DNA from: Chrysoperla carnea
Lineage: Eukaryota > Arthropoda > Insecta > Neuroptera > Chrysopidae
Assembly: GCF_905475395.1 (NCBI RefSeq)
Contig: NC_058342.1
Span: 7,004,001-7,068,000 of the forward strand
Length of the DNA stretch: 64,000 nt
Reading direction: 5' to 3'
Below, one piece after another: positions 34,321-47,063 of the stretch. The notes beneath the pieces are model-generated. The model was not told the DNA's origin. It saw only the letters and a list, made by a program, of their open reading frames with translations, and did not search any database. How positions within the stretch are numbered: position 1 is the first letter of the stretch; each line of letters opens with the position of its first letter. The position numbers and the translations under genes are program-made.

Positions 34321-34599
34321 TGTACGGTGACACTTAGTTCTTTTCTTTTCTAATTCATTGCTAATATGTTTACTTTCTATTAAAAAGTTTTTTTTAAATT
34401 TGTTTTCATTCATTCCAAATGAAAATTATCAAAAACTTCCAAAATATGTCGTTTTTTGAGATTCGAGACTAGGTCGGTGTAGGTAGGCGTTTTTAAAAGG
34501 TTAGTGCGACCATTTCATACCATTCACATTTTTCTGCATTTACTAAAACAAGTATTTCGACTTTGGATATTACGTCCATTAGCCAAGCCACAACAAATG

Positions 34600-34745
34600 T
34601 CTTTATCGTTAAAATAAGTCGAAAAATAATAAAGTTACAAAAAAAAAGTTGGGGATGTAAAATATTCTGCGGCAAAAGATCTAAATTTTTTCCTTCTAAA
34701 CTTTTTTTTTGTAACTTTATTATTTTTCTGAGTTATTTAACAATA
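34600..34745. repeat. Short palindrome
   Basis: AAAAATAATAAAGTTACAAA at 34622 returns inverted at about 34712 (TTTGTAACTTTATTATTTTT), enclosing about 70 bp. Confidence 0.6.
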
Positions 34746-35437
34746 CAGACAATTTTTGGATTTTCCCTAAATTTTTTTTGCATTTAAATTACAATATTTC
34801 GAAAACTCTGTTTCCGAAACTGTTAAAGATGTGACACAACATTATATCATATTTAGCTTAGAAACTAACCATTATTTAATAATTACTTTACCGACGCACA
34901 GATGTCAGACATACATATAAGTTAAATTCTTTTTTCTTAAAAAATCCTTATAATTATATGTTATGAAAAATATTAACATTTTCTATTTTCATTTTCAATT
35001 TCTAAAATATTAAAAATACTTACAGTAATTTTGTATGTATAAATTTTGCATAAAAAGGAAAAAAATAATTAATTGTCGGACAAGGAAAGATATATACATG
35101 GTTAACATATAAATAATAGAAATAGATATTTAAATTCAGATATAAAAGCTTGTCACTGAATGTCATACAGGCAGAGGAAAAAATGACATCAGTCTAATTC
35201 AACGTAGCACATACTTCTCTAGTACAACACAGAAGTAACCAAAAACAACACCCATGGAATAGAGGGAGCTATATATATATATATCTTTCTGCGACCAACA
35301 AGGATATGTATAAACTTTATTAACTTTATATTCTATTTCAAATGTGAGGTGAGAAAAATACTATGTATTAAATATTTTAATTTAATTTTTGAACTTTATC
35401 TTATTTCATTTAATAAACTTGATAATAGTTCTTTTAA

Positions 35438-35936
35438 GGTAGTACCAGCATGAAATCACTTTTCGACAGATTTGGCCGAATTTTTTTTCTCGGGTTTATA
35501 ATAGCTTTATTTATGAATTCCTAAAATTTCATAATTTTTGACCGTTTAGATCGCGAGATATTTAAAGACCAAGTTCGGGATTTTGAGGGTCATGTCCCAT
35601 TTAAAGCATGTAAAATGTCCGGTCTCTCCAACTATTTTTTATGATATTATTATATATTGAAGAAAAAGTAAAAAAAAATGTTTATACAATAAAATTCTAA
35701 AAAAAAAATTTAGAAATTAATTTTCACTTTCGAGATATTAATTTTGACGTAAATTGATCGAAATTGGGACGTTGGCATAATTATTTCCCATTTTAAACGG
35801 TCAAAATTTCTGAAACTTTGGGAATTAATAGTAAGCATTATTAAATTCCTAAATTTAATTTTTCGTTAAATTCTGTCGAAAAAAAATTGTACCATTGCTT
35901 TAACATAGAAACTGCAAATACCATGCTGGAACTACG
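35438..35936. mobile_element. 499-bp TTAA-flanked MITE
   Basis: The left end GGTAGTACCAGCATG and the inverse of the right end CGTAGTTCCAGCATGG match closely, and TTAA borders both sides (35434-35437 and 35937-35940). The interior also folds back (TTTCTAAATTTTT and relatives). It is related to 5923-6478. Confidence 0.8.
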
Positions 35937-35940
35937 TTAA

Positions 35941-37049
35941 TTCAATCTAAGTGCTAAATGACTATCAAAAACGATTATTTTTATTGATTAGTAAGCTACT
36001 TTAGATAGATGATATAAAATTATCATTTTATATAGTATGGGAATGATTTATGTAACTTTTTGGGTAATTCATGTATTCTTTGGTGTGTGGTGAATTTAAC
36101 ACTCCAGGATTTAATTGAACATGAACAATTTTTTTGTTATATTGTTTTGTCAGATGAGAACATTGTAACTAATTTTTTTGATGTTGCATAAATCATACCC
36201 ACTAATTTTTTTGAAACTCTATTGTTTCCTTTAGATATGACTAACTCTTATTTTTGACTATGTCATTTATATATTGTATTTTTTTTAAAGTTTATTAAGT
36301 AAACTTAGGATTTTCTTTAATCCTTTTAATATATGATTAACTCTCTTTATAGGGACGATATCATTTTGTATGAATTAAAAAAGTCGCTTGGTCTGACAAA
36401 TTGTGTAGGTTAGGTATGCATTTATTGTAATATATTTTCTTGACATAACTATTTTGTTTTTGTTAAATGCGGTGCACAATTTGTTGAATCAAGTCACTTA
36501 GTTATATAAATTTATTATTCTATTCTTTGCTTTTATATGGATTATCTTTTAAATAATTGTGAAAGAATACTGGTTACGAAATTGAATTAGCCTTTTTTAT
36601 TGAAGAATAAAACTCAAAACTATTAAAAATTTAAATACTGGTTTTATTATTATCTGTTAATTCAGGTCATTTCAGATTAATTAATTTTCACGCTTCCACG
36701 TAAATATTTATATATGAATTGAACTTGTTACATATATGAGATTGAGTACAGTTAACTCGTGGCTTGAGTAATCTAGTTCGAGAGAATATCTCGGTTAACT
36801 ACCATTCTTATTAGTACTTGTTCATTTCACCCTCATACAAACGTTTCCAAATTTAATACCCAAACACAACGTCTCAATATTGGTATCAGATCGTAACAAC
36901 ATTGATACACAACGTATCAAAGACTTTTTGAGCATGTTTTCAGTACCTAATTTAAGTACATTGGAAAGCAGCAGGTATTAATTTTAGTTCCCGTAATAAA
37001 TTCATCAGTTTTTGTGCTGAATAAAACATAAAAAAAAGGTACGAGTTAA
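35941..37049. other. Intron stretch, largely single-copy in appearance
   Basis: No gene recognised. The segment 36965-37046 is the inverse partner of 33368-33445. Confidence 0.4.
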
Positions 37050-37330
37050 TTTTGGTGCAAAAAGAAGATATTGTCAAAAAAAAGCTTTTCGACGCCATTT
37101 TAAACTTAAAAAAATAAGTTGGAAATCTTGAACACGAAATAGATTATTTAAGGCGAATTAAAAAAGAAAATAACATAGTGACATTTGGAGGAAAAATTGA
37201 ATGCAGAATTAGGCATAATTTTGGATGATTCCCAATTCAACAAAATTTTTCGCATAGGAACTACAAATCGAAAAAGCACAATGTGGGCGTAAATCGAAAA
37301 AGCATAAAGAACGAATATAATTTTGTTGAG
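37050..37330 (+). pseudogene. Non-LTR retrotransposon coiled-coil ORF fragment
   Basis: The plus strand reads VQKEDIVKKKLFDAILNLKK, then EIDYLRRIKKENNIVTFGGK. After a frame change comes KLNAELGIILDDSQFNKIFR followed by IGTTNRKSTMW. I recall the heptad-rich helix ending in xNNIVIFG followed by ..N...RIG...+.. from ORF1-type proteins of insect non-LTR elements. It is short and broken. Confidence 0.45.
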
Positions 37331-37621
37331 TACACTCAGACAAACATTTTCCACCGGCTCCCATAAATACCTAATGATGAGGAGTCGATTCCTCCTGGGT
37401 CAAATACCTCAATTCCTATAGTTTGTGCGTTTTTTTATTCAAAAAATGCTTGGTACCGACTCGAATAGCCTCTATATTTTGTGATATTTCCAAAGTTGAA
37501 CGATATTATTTTCTTACCATTTTTATTTTGGAGCTTTTATTCTACAGTGTAATCAGAGTAATGTTTTACTTATGTGACGGTATCAGTTATAAAGTACAAT
37601 TAAACTAAATATCCAAAATGA

Positions 37622-38540
37622 AAAAATTAATGCATCTTTGAGATTTTCCAAAGTTGTTTAGTAGTTTGTTAACACTTCGTAAAAAAGGAGACGTCTCAAG
37701 GCCATACCTTGCCCCCTTTTTGAGAGGTTGTTGGGGGTTTTAATTAGTTTTTTACAAATTATAAAAAACTGTGCATCGAATAAAAAAAATTTAATTGAGT
37801 GTTCCAGCTGAAATATTTTTGCACATTTTTTTTTTCGACTTTCTAGCTTCAAAATTGACGGAGATGTGCCAATTTTAAAATGGAATTTTTTTCCTCATTC
37901 AATGAAAAAGTATCCATCAAGTAAGCCGTTAGAGATAGAATAAAAGTTTAAATGTAAAAGTCATTCTTTATAAAAAAAAAAAAAAATAACAACTTTTATT
38001 TGAATCATTCTTTCGTAAACAGGGATGTTTACGCGAGGGAGCAACTTGGGAAAAAACTTCGGTGTCCATTTTCTCCAAAACTATAAAATAAATGTATTGA
38101 TTTTTTTCAGGTTAACTTCAACTAGTGCTTTTGTGAAAAATTCTAGAAAAACAAAAAAAACAAAAATTCCAGAAAATACTTTCGAAATTATTATTAGAAA
38201 TTAAAATTTCGAAATTTTTGAAATTGTTTTGGAGACGCCCTCACGGGTTAAAAGGGATGTTTAGAAAAAAATATTTCACACAAAAGTTGTTTATTTTTTT
38301 ATAAGAAATAACTCTTGTTCTATCTTTAACGGTTTACAAGAAGGTTTTGATTTTGATTGAACTTTTTTTTATTTGAAGCATATTTTTTTTGTTATTTGTA
38401 AAGAAACTGATTAAAATCCTCAACAACTCCCCAAAAAAGGGGGTTAGGTACGCCCCTGAGAAATCGACTTTTTTTTATATGCTTAAAATCTAATAAACAA
38501 CTGTGGAAAATTTCAAAGATGCATTAATTTTTTCTTTATT
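37622..38540. mobile_element. Foldback element, family F, compact non-autonomous copy (about 0.92 kb)
   Basis: It starts AAAAATTAATGCATCTTTGA and ends with the inverse (TCAAAGATGCATTAATTTTT). Arms of 400 bp or more include ACGTCTCAAGGCC..ACC and TTTTTACAAATTAT, matched inverted on the right. It has the same termini and internal segments as 21345-25600 but no enclosed gene. Confidence 0.8.
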
Positions 38541-38626
38541 ACCATGATATTCTATTTTATTTTATTAGACTAATAAAATTTTATGAATTTCATTTGTTCA
38601 TGTTTTGATAATAGATATTCCTATTA

Positions 38627-39049
38627 CAGTGCAACCGTAATATAAAGACTTTCTTGAATCCCCTTTAATTGCCCATAAGAATCAAAGTAAAATACACTTT
38701 ACATTGCGAACGTTTTTTGGGAACAACCTCTTTATAAGAAATTTTCAACTACCAAAAAAAAAAAATTATATATATTTTTTACTATTTTCGAATTCAACCC
38801 AAAACTTTTATGTAACGTTTCCAACAATATATGACCCCTAATCCCATGGTATGTGATTCATGTCGCGATAGGTTTCGACACATTTTCTTCGTAAAACAAT
38901 TATTTTTGATTGATGGAAACGCGAAAGATGTCAGCGCAGAAAAGCGAAACATCATTAACATCAACATAAAAAACCTCAGTTTAACGAATTACTTGATATA
39001 ACGAATATTTACTTCTTCTCTTCCGATTTGTTACATCGAGGTTGCACTG
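38627..39049. mobile_element. 423-bp pogo/Tigger-type MITE
   Basis: Ends CAGTGCAACC on the left and GGTTGCACTG on the right are flanked by TA (38625-38626 and 39050-39051). The inner AACGAATTACTTGATATAAC segment is also typical of Tigger-type ends. It lies only 57 bp from the donor site of the next exon. Confidence 0.75.
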
Positions 39050-39105
39050 TATAACTAAGCATCTAATTACTTCGTAACGTAAAATCTTATACATTTTCAA
39101 CTTAC

Positions 39106-39387
39106 TATATTCGTCATCTTGATGAACATTACTAATATTCTCTGCAATTTCATCTGCAGGCATTGGTTCAGCTCGACGTCTTTTTGTTTTTGCCGTACTT
39201 GTGCCTGGCTTAAATGTTGAAATACTAGCATCACCGCTGCTAGTAGTTTGTCCGATTGATAGCATTCCAGCTATTGCTTCTTGCGTTTCCATATTATTGG
39301 TAAACGCTGACGCTTTTAATAACGATTCGATTCCGGTATTTGCGAAAGTGCTATCAAAATTATTTGTGACGTTGGGATTATTTACAA
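39106..39387 (-). CDS. PHF8: PHF2/PHF8-like demethylase, TQEAIAGMLS exon
   Basis: 282 nt with acceptor TATTTTCAG and donor ATA/GTAAGT; two bases complete the previous codon and one is left over. The translation includes NNFDSTFANTGIESLLKASA, then METQEAIAGMLSIGQ, then KTKRRRAEPMPADEIAENIS. I recall TQEAIxGMLSM from PHF8 and PHF2 just upstream of the DSDYVYPSLES block. The same order is seen here across the splice junction to 31806, which supports both the identity and the exon structure. Confidence 0.85.
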
Positions 39388-40442
39388 CTGAAAATAAAAA
39401 ATATACTTGTACATTTTGCGTTCTTTAAAACTGAAATAATAAATTTCAAAAACTAGCACAAAACTAAATTTTTATGGCAACTGGCCTTCAGATTAAAATA
39501 TACTCCAATCAATATAAGATTTTTTTTTAAATAATTTGAGTCCGAAAGATATTTTGATATATGGTGAGGGATCTTTTGGTGAGCTTAACTTCAAAAATTT
39601 GAGATGCTACTCTAAAGAACCGTACTGCCATTTTGAATTTAAGGGCGCGTCCGGTTTTTCTGCTGAGTCCCGTTTCCTAGTAGTTTTAACGAATAAAGTA
39701 AAGAGATAAAAGTTATTGTAAATTAAATTTACTACAAAAAATTGCGATATATTGTTTATTTAAAAATATAGGGCTTGCAATTTTTTCCTCGTGCCTTCCG
39801 CCCGTTTTTTCTAAGAATTTGACAGAATATTTTTATATCATTCAGAGAAGTGTCATCTTTATCATTAAAACTACTAGGGAACGAGATACGGCAGAAAAAC
39901 CGAACGCAACCTTAAAATCATGATGGCGATATGTTTTCCCAAAGATAAAATCCCAAATTTTTGAACTTAGTCACCAAAACACCCCTCATCATTTATTATA
40001 ATATTTTTCGGGCTCAAATAATTTTTTCCTATCACCTATAAAGAAAAGTCAATTTGATTGAAGTAATATTTAATACAAACGTTTAGGGTTTACTGTTTAG
40101 TATAATTTTCGATAAATCTTCTTGCTAAGTGCTTTTAATTTGTTCGAAGCCTTTTTTACAAATATATGCGAAAGCTTTTTACCGCAGGGAACATCTCATT
40201 TGAAAACAAAAATTATTTTTTTCACGAAATTTTCGTTATAGCTCCTAATCATAATGCAGTTTAAGAATCCGATCAGTCCCTATCGATTATAGGGATAGAA
40301 ATAGTTTTTCTTGGGGGATAATGGTGTGAAACTCTGTACTCACATAATGGACCTGCCGAGCCCACTCTCGACCGTAACTCGGGTACTGGAGCTATTAATC
40401 AAATTTGGCTGGAAATTTCGTACTCGTACGTAAATGGTGTAC
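39388..40442. other. Intron of the demethylase gene, no feature recognised
   Basis: Nothing identified beyond short homopolymer runs. Confidence 0.4.
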
Positions 40443-41095
40443 TTAAGGATACCAGTGCTATGGAATTTTCTTGTTCCTAGAGATTTTTTAATATAACTTT
40501 AAAAAAAAAATATATTTTTTTTTTTTTTTTGCAAATTTTCGCGAAAAACTGCCTTTACAATATTCTTTTTTTAAACTGCTGTAATTGTTAACATTGAATA
40601 TGGGTATAGGCAACAAAAGTAACATTTCACCCTTTCGATTCTCTTCAAGCAGATTGCGATCAGATAAAAACTCAGACCTTGCGAGCTGCTCAAAGTCAAC
40701 AAATTTTTTTCAGACATTTAGTACAAAATGGAATTTTGTAAAAACCTACTAGGCCGAATCAAACGTTCTAAAGCTAATTATTTTCGTTGAGGATTCAGCT
40801 ATGAAATGCATTTTTTTTTTTATATAGAAAAGGAACAAAAAGTTCCATAGCATTTCACCCTTTCGATTCTCGTCAAGCAGATTGCGATCAGATAAAAACT
40901 CAGACCTTGCGAGCTGCTCAAAGTCAACAAATTTTTTTCAGACATTTAGTACAAAATGGAATTTTGTAAAAACCTACTAGGCCGAATCAAACGTTCTAAA
41001 GCTAATTATTTTCGTTGAGGATTCAGCTATGAAATGCATTTTTTTTTTTTTATATAGAAAAGGAACAAAAAGTTCCATAGCATCAATATCCTAAA
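40443..41095. mobile_element. MITE with TTAAGGATACCAG ends and an internal tandem duplication
   Basis: Left end TTAAGGATACCAGTGCTATG pairs with the inverse of the right end, TTAGGATATTGATGCTATGG. GGAACTTTTTGTTCC-type segments follow at the right. The interior holds a 228-bp unit twice (see the next entry). Confidence 0.65.
40623..41083 (+). repeat. 228-bp tandem duplication, nearly identical units
   Basis: CATTTCACCCTTTCGATTCT starts unit 1 at 40623 and unit 2 at 40851. The units differ by a base or two (for example CTTCAAGC against CGTCAAGC) and by T-run length, so the duplication is recent. Confidence 0.92.
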
Positions 41096-41133
41096 ATGCA
41101 CCATTTACAAGTTATACAAAAAAGAAAATAAAT

Positions 41134-41945
41134 AAATAAAATCGCAAAACGCGATGTAAAGTTGCGTTTTTGGTATGTTATTTGCACTCCTTAGGGGAGT
41201 AACAACGTTTTGCAAGCATAAAAAAAAGTTGTGCTGCCTGCGTAATCAGTGAAAAACTGCAAAATTTTCGATTTTCTTTAGTTTTTGCAGTTCAATTCAA
41301 AAACTATATCAGCTTTTGGCACTAGTTGCTACTGTCATTTTGAAAGCATATTAAATTTTAAACAATTAAAGCCAACCCACAGCTACGTATGTGTAATAGT
41401 TAAAATTAGTAGCTTATGTTAAACCGTTAGAGTTAAAATGTAAAAAATGTTCTTTGTAAAAAATAAACAACTTTTGTTTGTAATAATTTTTCGTAAACAT
41501 CATTGTTTTCTCGTGAGGCAAATTAGGGCAAAACTTTGAATATTTTCTCTAAAAGTATAAAAGATATACAAATGAAAATTTGTAGGTAACTCAAATTAGT
41601 GAGCATTATGCAAATTTTTTGGAAAAAAAAAAACGAAAAAAAAATTTTTCTAGGAAATACCTTCGAATTACTAGTAGTAGAAATTTTCGAATACTAGTAC
41701 AAATGGCAGATGAAAGGCGATGTAAAGCTGCTTCTTTGATATGTTATTTGCACTCCTTAGGGGAGTGTGAAAAAATATGTTTTGCAAGCAATAAAAAGTT
41801 GTGCTACCTGCGTAATAGGTGAAAAACTGAAAAAAGTCCTAAAATTTGCGGTACAACTTTTTTTGTTTGCAAAACGTAGTTTCACACTTACTTAAGGCGT
41901 GCAAAAAGCAGCTTTACATCGCGTTTGGCGATTTTATTGCGGAAT
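41134..41945. mobile_element. Foldback element with GCGATGTAAAG arms
   Basis: AAATCGCAAAACGCGATGTA on the left matches, inverted, TACATCGCGTTTGGCGATTT on the right. The segment GTTATTTGCACTCCTTAGGG occurs in direct orientation at 41179 and 41743. A fragment of family A (TAAACCGTTAGAG, TTTTTCGTAAACATCA) lies inside at 41420-41530. Confidence 0.7.
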
Positions 41946-44361
41946 TGGACTGACGTATAAATATAAATTGGGATTTCATTATCATTAACACAAGTTAAGT
42001 TCATAAATCACCCTATTTTTATGGAATGATCCAAAGAGATACCACCCGCCCCTCAATTTTCTAAAAATTTAGATGCTACTCAAATTTATCAATTCCGTAC
42101 TCTCAAACAAACACCAAATTTCACATCCACAACCGTTACGGACTCATCTTATTCTTAATCAACATTATTTATGGAAGCTAATAACTATATTTTCATGAAC
42201 ATATTCCAATTTTTTAGTTTACAAACATTTCGCCAGTTTTTCTTACATATTCGAGACAAAAAACCATTTATCCCACGAGGAGGTTTGTATTTAGCGTTTT
42301 GATTTTGGTGTTATTCGACTTTCTACACACATAAACATAAAAATCGATAAACTCGAGCACTCTCCCAAAAACCTATTTCCAACATGTATCTATCGTATGT
42401 GTGGAAAGACTATTTATTTTTTTAATTAATAATTTACAAAAAATAATTATTGATACAGAATATCGTGCATGCAGGTTTTTCGAGGGCCCTTTTAGAATCG
42501 TCATTCTGTCGCGGAACATTACCAAAAAAAAAAAATTTTGTTCATGTAATTCGAATATGTTCAGTTCAATGAATCACAATGTTCAATGAAGTACGTTATT
42601 TTTTGCACATATCTTTCTTAGAGATATACTCGATGTGAACTACGCGCTTTGCTGGGCAACATCCCCCTTTCATCCCTCCCCCATGTATGCTTGCGTAGAG
42701 GTTACAGTTTTGTAATGTACATGTCATACTCTTTTATTTGATACCCCACTTGGGTATATTTGAAAATATTCGATTAGTCATCCCTACTTTGTCGCTCCGC
42801 TTTTCCACCCCCGAAGATAGACAAAAACAATGCTTGCAGCTGGTTGAATATCTTGTCAATACTTGAGGTTAGAAAGTTATTCAATTTTCAAATGCGTCCC
42901 TGACTCTTGGAAATTTGTAATATACAAAAAAGTTTTTCCTTACTTACATTATAAAACTGTTAATAAAAAAAGAAAATCGATAAATACACTTGTATTTTGT
43001 AAATTCTGAGGTTATATTTACCTCTAACTGGTATAAAATAATCGAAATTCATTAATAAACAAGTGTCAATATTTTTAAGCGTTACAAACTTGGGACTAAA
43101 CTTAGTATACCTTGCAAATTACATATATGCATGGTATAAAAACGCAGAAATTATTTGAATATCTACCAGATATTCAGGTCGCAATCAGGAACATCGTTTC
43201 ATTGAATGTAAAGTTAGAGCTAACGTATTAAGTACTCGAAATTTCGAAAATATTTTAATTTTTTGTAAAAAAAAAAAAAAAAAAAAAAAAATTGAAATTT
43301 AAAATTCATTGAATCTAATTGTAGTCTATTATATAACCTTCAAATTTTTAGGAATAATTTTAATTGCACATGCATACTGTGTTAATTGCATTTAAACTTT
43401 CAGTTAAGGAAGCAAATCTTATTTCGCGAAATGATATCAATTTTTGATATTTAAATTATTCTTATGTCACATTATTTTATTAAAAATTTTAGGAATACAG
43501 GTAAATTTAAGCAAACATTAACGATAAATCCAAAATTGTTTCATTGAATATATAATGTAGCAATTGAATAATTGCTACATTGGAGGTAAAAACTAAATTT
43601 TGTAAAGTTATTTTAAAAAATTTTGAAAAATTTACAATGCATACCAATAAAAGATCCACTTCAATTTCTCCCAAAATATAGAATTTTTTAAGGTTAATTT
43701 CGATACTTGACTCAATTAGGTCAAGAGAGAAAATTATTCAAATCTGTTGTTCAACTAATAATTCCACATATTTTTTATTTCAAAAAATGTGTCAGTTATG
43801 TAAGGAAAATTATATAAGTGTATAATTATAATGTATAAACAATAAACATATAAATGCCCAGTACCCTTTACTCCAATTGCACCGTGCAATTTGCACGTTA
43901 GCCACTCTTTACATTGTACATATCAAAAATAGGAACACTTTTAAAACAACAAAAAACACTAAAAATCACCATAATTTTGCATCTTTTCTTTCATTTTTAT
44001 TTAACTAAATTGTTTAAGGTCAAACTTTGATTTTTGATTTTCTTTTTATCTACGATTTCTAAAATAGATTAGAAGACATAAAATTGTTGTCAAAAAAATA
44101 AGAACCCTCTTCAGCCCCATAAAACTATCGAAAGCGGGATTTTTAATGTGCGAAATGGAGCTTAAGATAATTATTCAAAGTTAATCTATTTAATTATATT
44201 TTTGTTCAGTTTCGTAAAAATTCCCTGAAAACTAAACATGGGAATATTAATTATTTCACTTTCTTCAAATTATCAGTTGAGAGACCAACAACTATAGAGT
44301 AGTAATTTTAGACGAAAAAAGTGTAAAATGAGGAATTTTTTTTTACATCAATCTATTTCGT
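41946..44361. other. Intron stretch with a family A end fragment and a poly(A) run
   Basis: 43068-43140 is a minus-oriented family A end (AAGCGTTACAAACTTGGGAC, GCATGGTATAA). A run of about 28 A lies at 43269-43296. No gene recognised. Confidence 0.5.
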
Positions 44362-44940
44362 TAATTTTTATACCATGTATATATGAAATATATCATAGTA
44401 TATTAACTTGAGTCCCAAGTTTGTAACGCTTAAAAATATTGATGCTACCGACACAATTTTTTTTATAGGTGTTTAAAAATCACCTAATTAGTCCATTTTC
44501 GTTTGTCTGTCCGTATGTCTGTCAACACGATAGCTCAAAATCGAAAAATGATATGAAGCTGAAATTTTTACAGCGTGCTCAGGACATAAAAAGTGAGGTC
44601 GAGTTCGTAAATGGGCCACATAGGTTAATTGGGTCTTGGGTCCGTAGGACCCTTCTTGCAAACCGTCAGATAGAACAAAAGTTTAAATGTAAAAAATGTT
44701 CCTCATAAAAAAAATAAGCAACGTTTCGTTTGAAGCATTTTTTCGTAAACATCACTGTTTACCCGCGAGGACGCAACTTAGACTCAAATTATATAGTATG
44801 TATTACATGGGAATATCAGTTATGTATGTATGGCAACATGTATGTATGTGTAATGTGACAATGTAATCAATACAGTCTATACATGGTATTTCAACAATTA
44901 ACTCATTTAATTGTTTGTTTTCACTTGTTTTTTAAATGTT
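44362..44940 (+). repeat. Family A dispersed repeat, near full length
   Basis: All hallmarks are present in order, from TATACCATGTATATATGAAA through TTTGTCTGTCCGTATGTC and TGGGTCTTGGGTCCGTAGG to ATACATGGTATTTCAACAAT and TTGTTTGTTTTCACTTG. Confidence 0.85.
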
Positions 44941-46009
44941 CTGTTCTGGAAGGTGCAAAGATCAAAATGTACAAATAGGCTAATTATTGAAATCCATTTC
45001 AGAGGTGATTTTTGAACATTTTAACTTGTCGTGGTTCAAGTGAATTCTTATGAATACCGAACATTTATATAAAATAGAAATTTTTCTGAATAGTTATCAC
45101 TCTCATTAGATCTTTCTGGCTGCACATTCACGATTTTCAAAAATTTGGGTCATTAACAATTCTTCTCAAGAGCTTTATCCAAAAATGTCCAAAACATAGC
45201 CTCACGGTAAAAATTTGAAATATTGATTTACAAGAACACGGCTACAATAAAAACATAAAATCTGATAAATATAGACTCTGATTTTTAGAAGTAGTCCAAG
45301 TGTTTTAGATGAAAAAAAAAAAACCAAAAAAATGCTTCGTCTATGAATTATCGATATGAAAAAGTGATCCCAAAAACCGCAAAGTATACTTTTTTTGATC
45401 CATTTTATTGAATATTCATAGAATATTGCAATTTTAGGCTAGCAGGAGAAGTACACATCAACATTCTGACCTCGAAATCGTGAACAGCGATTCCAAAAAC
45501 TCTCGAGTTTACTTTTTTTGATCCATTTACCGGTACCAAGTTAGATGTAGATTTTGATCGACGCTCTTCTAAAACATTTTCTAAAAAAAAATTGATCCAA
45601 TAGATTGTGGTACAAAAAAATTGTATTTGAAAGGCTAAAAGAACAGCTCTACTAGAAGCTGCATACCGATTGGCAATATTCGATCTTTCAAGATATTAGT
45701 TTATTGTGCCTAATTTCATACCAGCCCCATTAAAGGGATTGTTAAATTGAAAAAAGTTAGTTTTCTTATGAGGATCAACTTTCTAATTTAAAGTGCTAAT
45801 ATATGTTACCGTTTAGTATGCCAATTTCAATTGGCTATTAAAGTAACCCAAAGAACTGGGTCCTATCTGATGTCAGAACATCAACTCTAACCCCCCAACA
45901 AACTCTACAATTTTTGTTTTAGTTATTTTTTGATTGGTTAAATAAAAAACGAGCTATTAGCCATTATAGATTTAATTGATTCACTTTGTATGTATTATAT
46001 ATATATACA
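44941..46009. other. Intron stretch with a short direct repeat
   Basis: ACTTTTTTTGATCCATTTT at 45388 and ACTTTTTTTGATCCATTTA at 45510 belong to two similar segments about 122 bp apart. No gene recognised. Confidence 0.4.
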
Positions 46010-46011
46010 GT

Positions 46012-46455
46012 GGATTCCCGGTAATTCAGTCGCTGGCTTGTAATTTCATTATAAATCAGATAATTTTTAAAATTTTGCAAAAACAATTTTTTTCTACTTA
46101 ACAAAGGGTGTTATTTCACCAAATATGGAGCCATTTACTTTAAAAAAAAAAAAAATAACCGTCATTTTTGACGGTATTTTGTGATTTTCTCGTAATTATG
46201 CAAAGTTTTTGACGGTATTTTGCGATTTTCTCGTAATTATACAACGTATCTTAATCAAACCCAACTCATTCGATAGACAACTTATTCGATAGATCTTTTA
46301 TTATCGATAACTTTCTACCGAAACTTTTTTCTGTCGGTTTTTGTTTCTGGGTAGCATCGAATTCGGAAAACTGTCAAGAAATCATCCCTTTTACTAATAT
46401 TTTACTACCTGTCGATCGTAATTGTTCAGATGACATCAAACATAATGGGGTCCAC
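46012..46455. mobile_element. Possible pogo-like MITE
   Basis: TA precedes CAGTGGATTCCCGGTAATTC on the left, and an inverted GGGTCCACTG occurs at 46446. The match between ends is only about 8 bp, so the right border is doubtful. At 46170-46250 a 41-bp unit (GACGGTATTTTGTGATTTTC) is repeated twice. Confidence 0.35.
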
Positions 46456-47063
46456 TGAAAGTTTCAGTTTTTTCTATTTTCTACAAATTCGATCTCTTGA
46501 TTAATTAGTCTAAAATAAAAATTTCGTTTGGAAGTAAAACTTTTGTAGGACGAAAATCGTGAATTTTTTAGGAGCTTCAAATTGGTAGATTGGAGCATCG
46601 ATCCATTTTTGATTAAATTCTTTCATAGTACTATTCGGAGTATTATTCTGCGTACTTTTTCAATGCAACTTTCTCAATGCATGTTATCAGTATCAGTCAA
46701 AATTATTTCTTGCCATAGCATGCCGTATTCACAATAAGCTTTAATATGTCTAAGGAAGCTCTTTCTACGCGAAAGTAAACGTCAAAAATGATTATTCTTT
46801 GGATTATCATAATTAAAGTAAAATGTAAAAAATCTTAAAATATTGCCTTAGTGTTGTTGCCATTAATTGTACCAACTAGGTCCCAATACCAAATTTAGAC
46901 ATTTAAATTTATATATATCTCAAACTGTTAAAATACAGATTTTTATTGACATCAAAGCAATATAAAAACGTAGATTTAAAGCCACACTTTTCTTCGTGAA
47001 AAATATACAATATTTGCAAGCTTGTAATTTTTTTGCACCGCTAAAAAAAGGCAAGCGCAACTA

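Noticed and set aside
39201..39428. Plus-strand frame of 75 codons
   Set aside because: Antisense to the demethylase exon at 39106-39387.
46012..46455. A certain pogo element
   Set aside because: The left end is suggestive, but the right end agrees over only about 8 bases, so it was kept only as a low-confidence feature.
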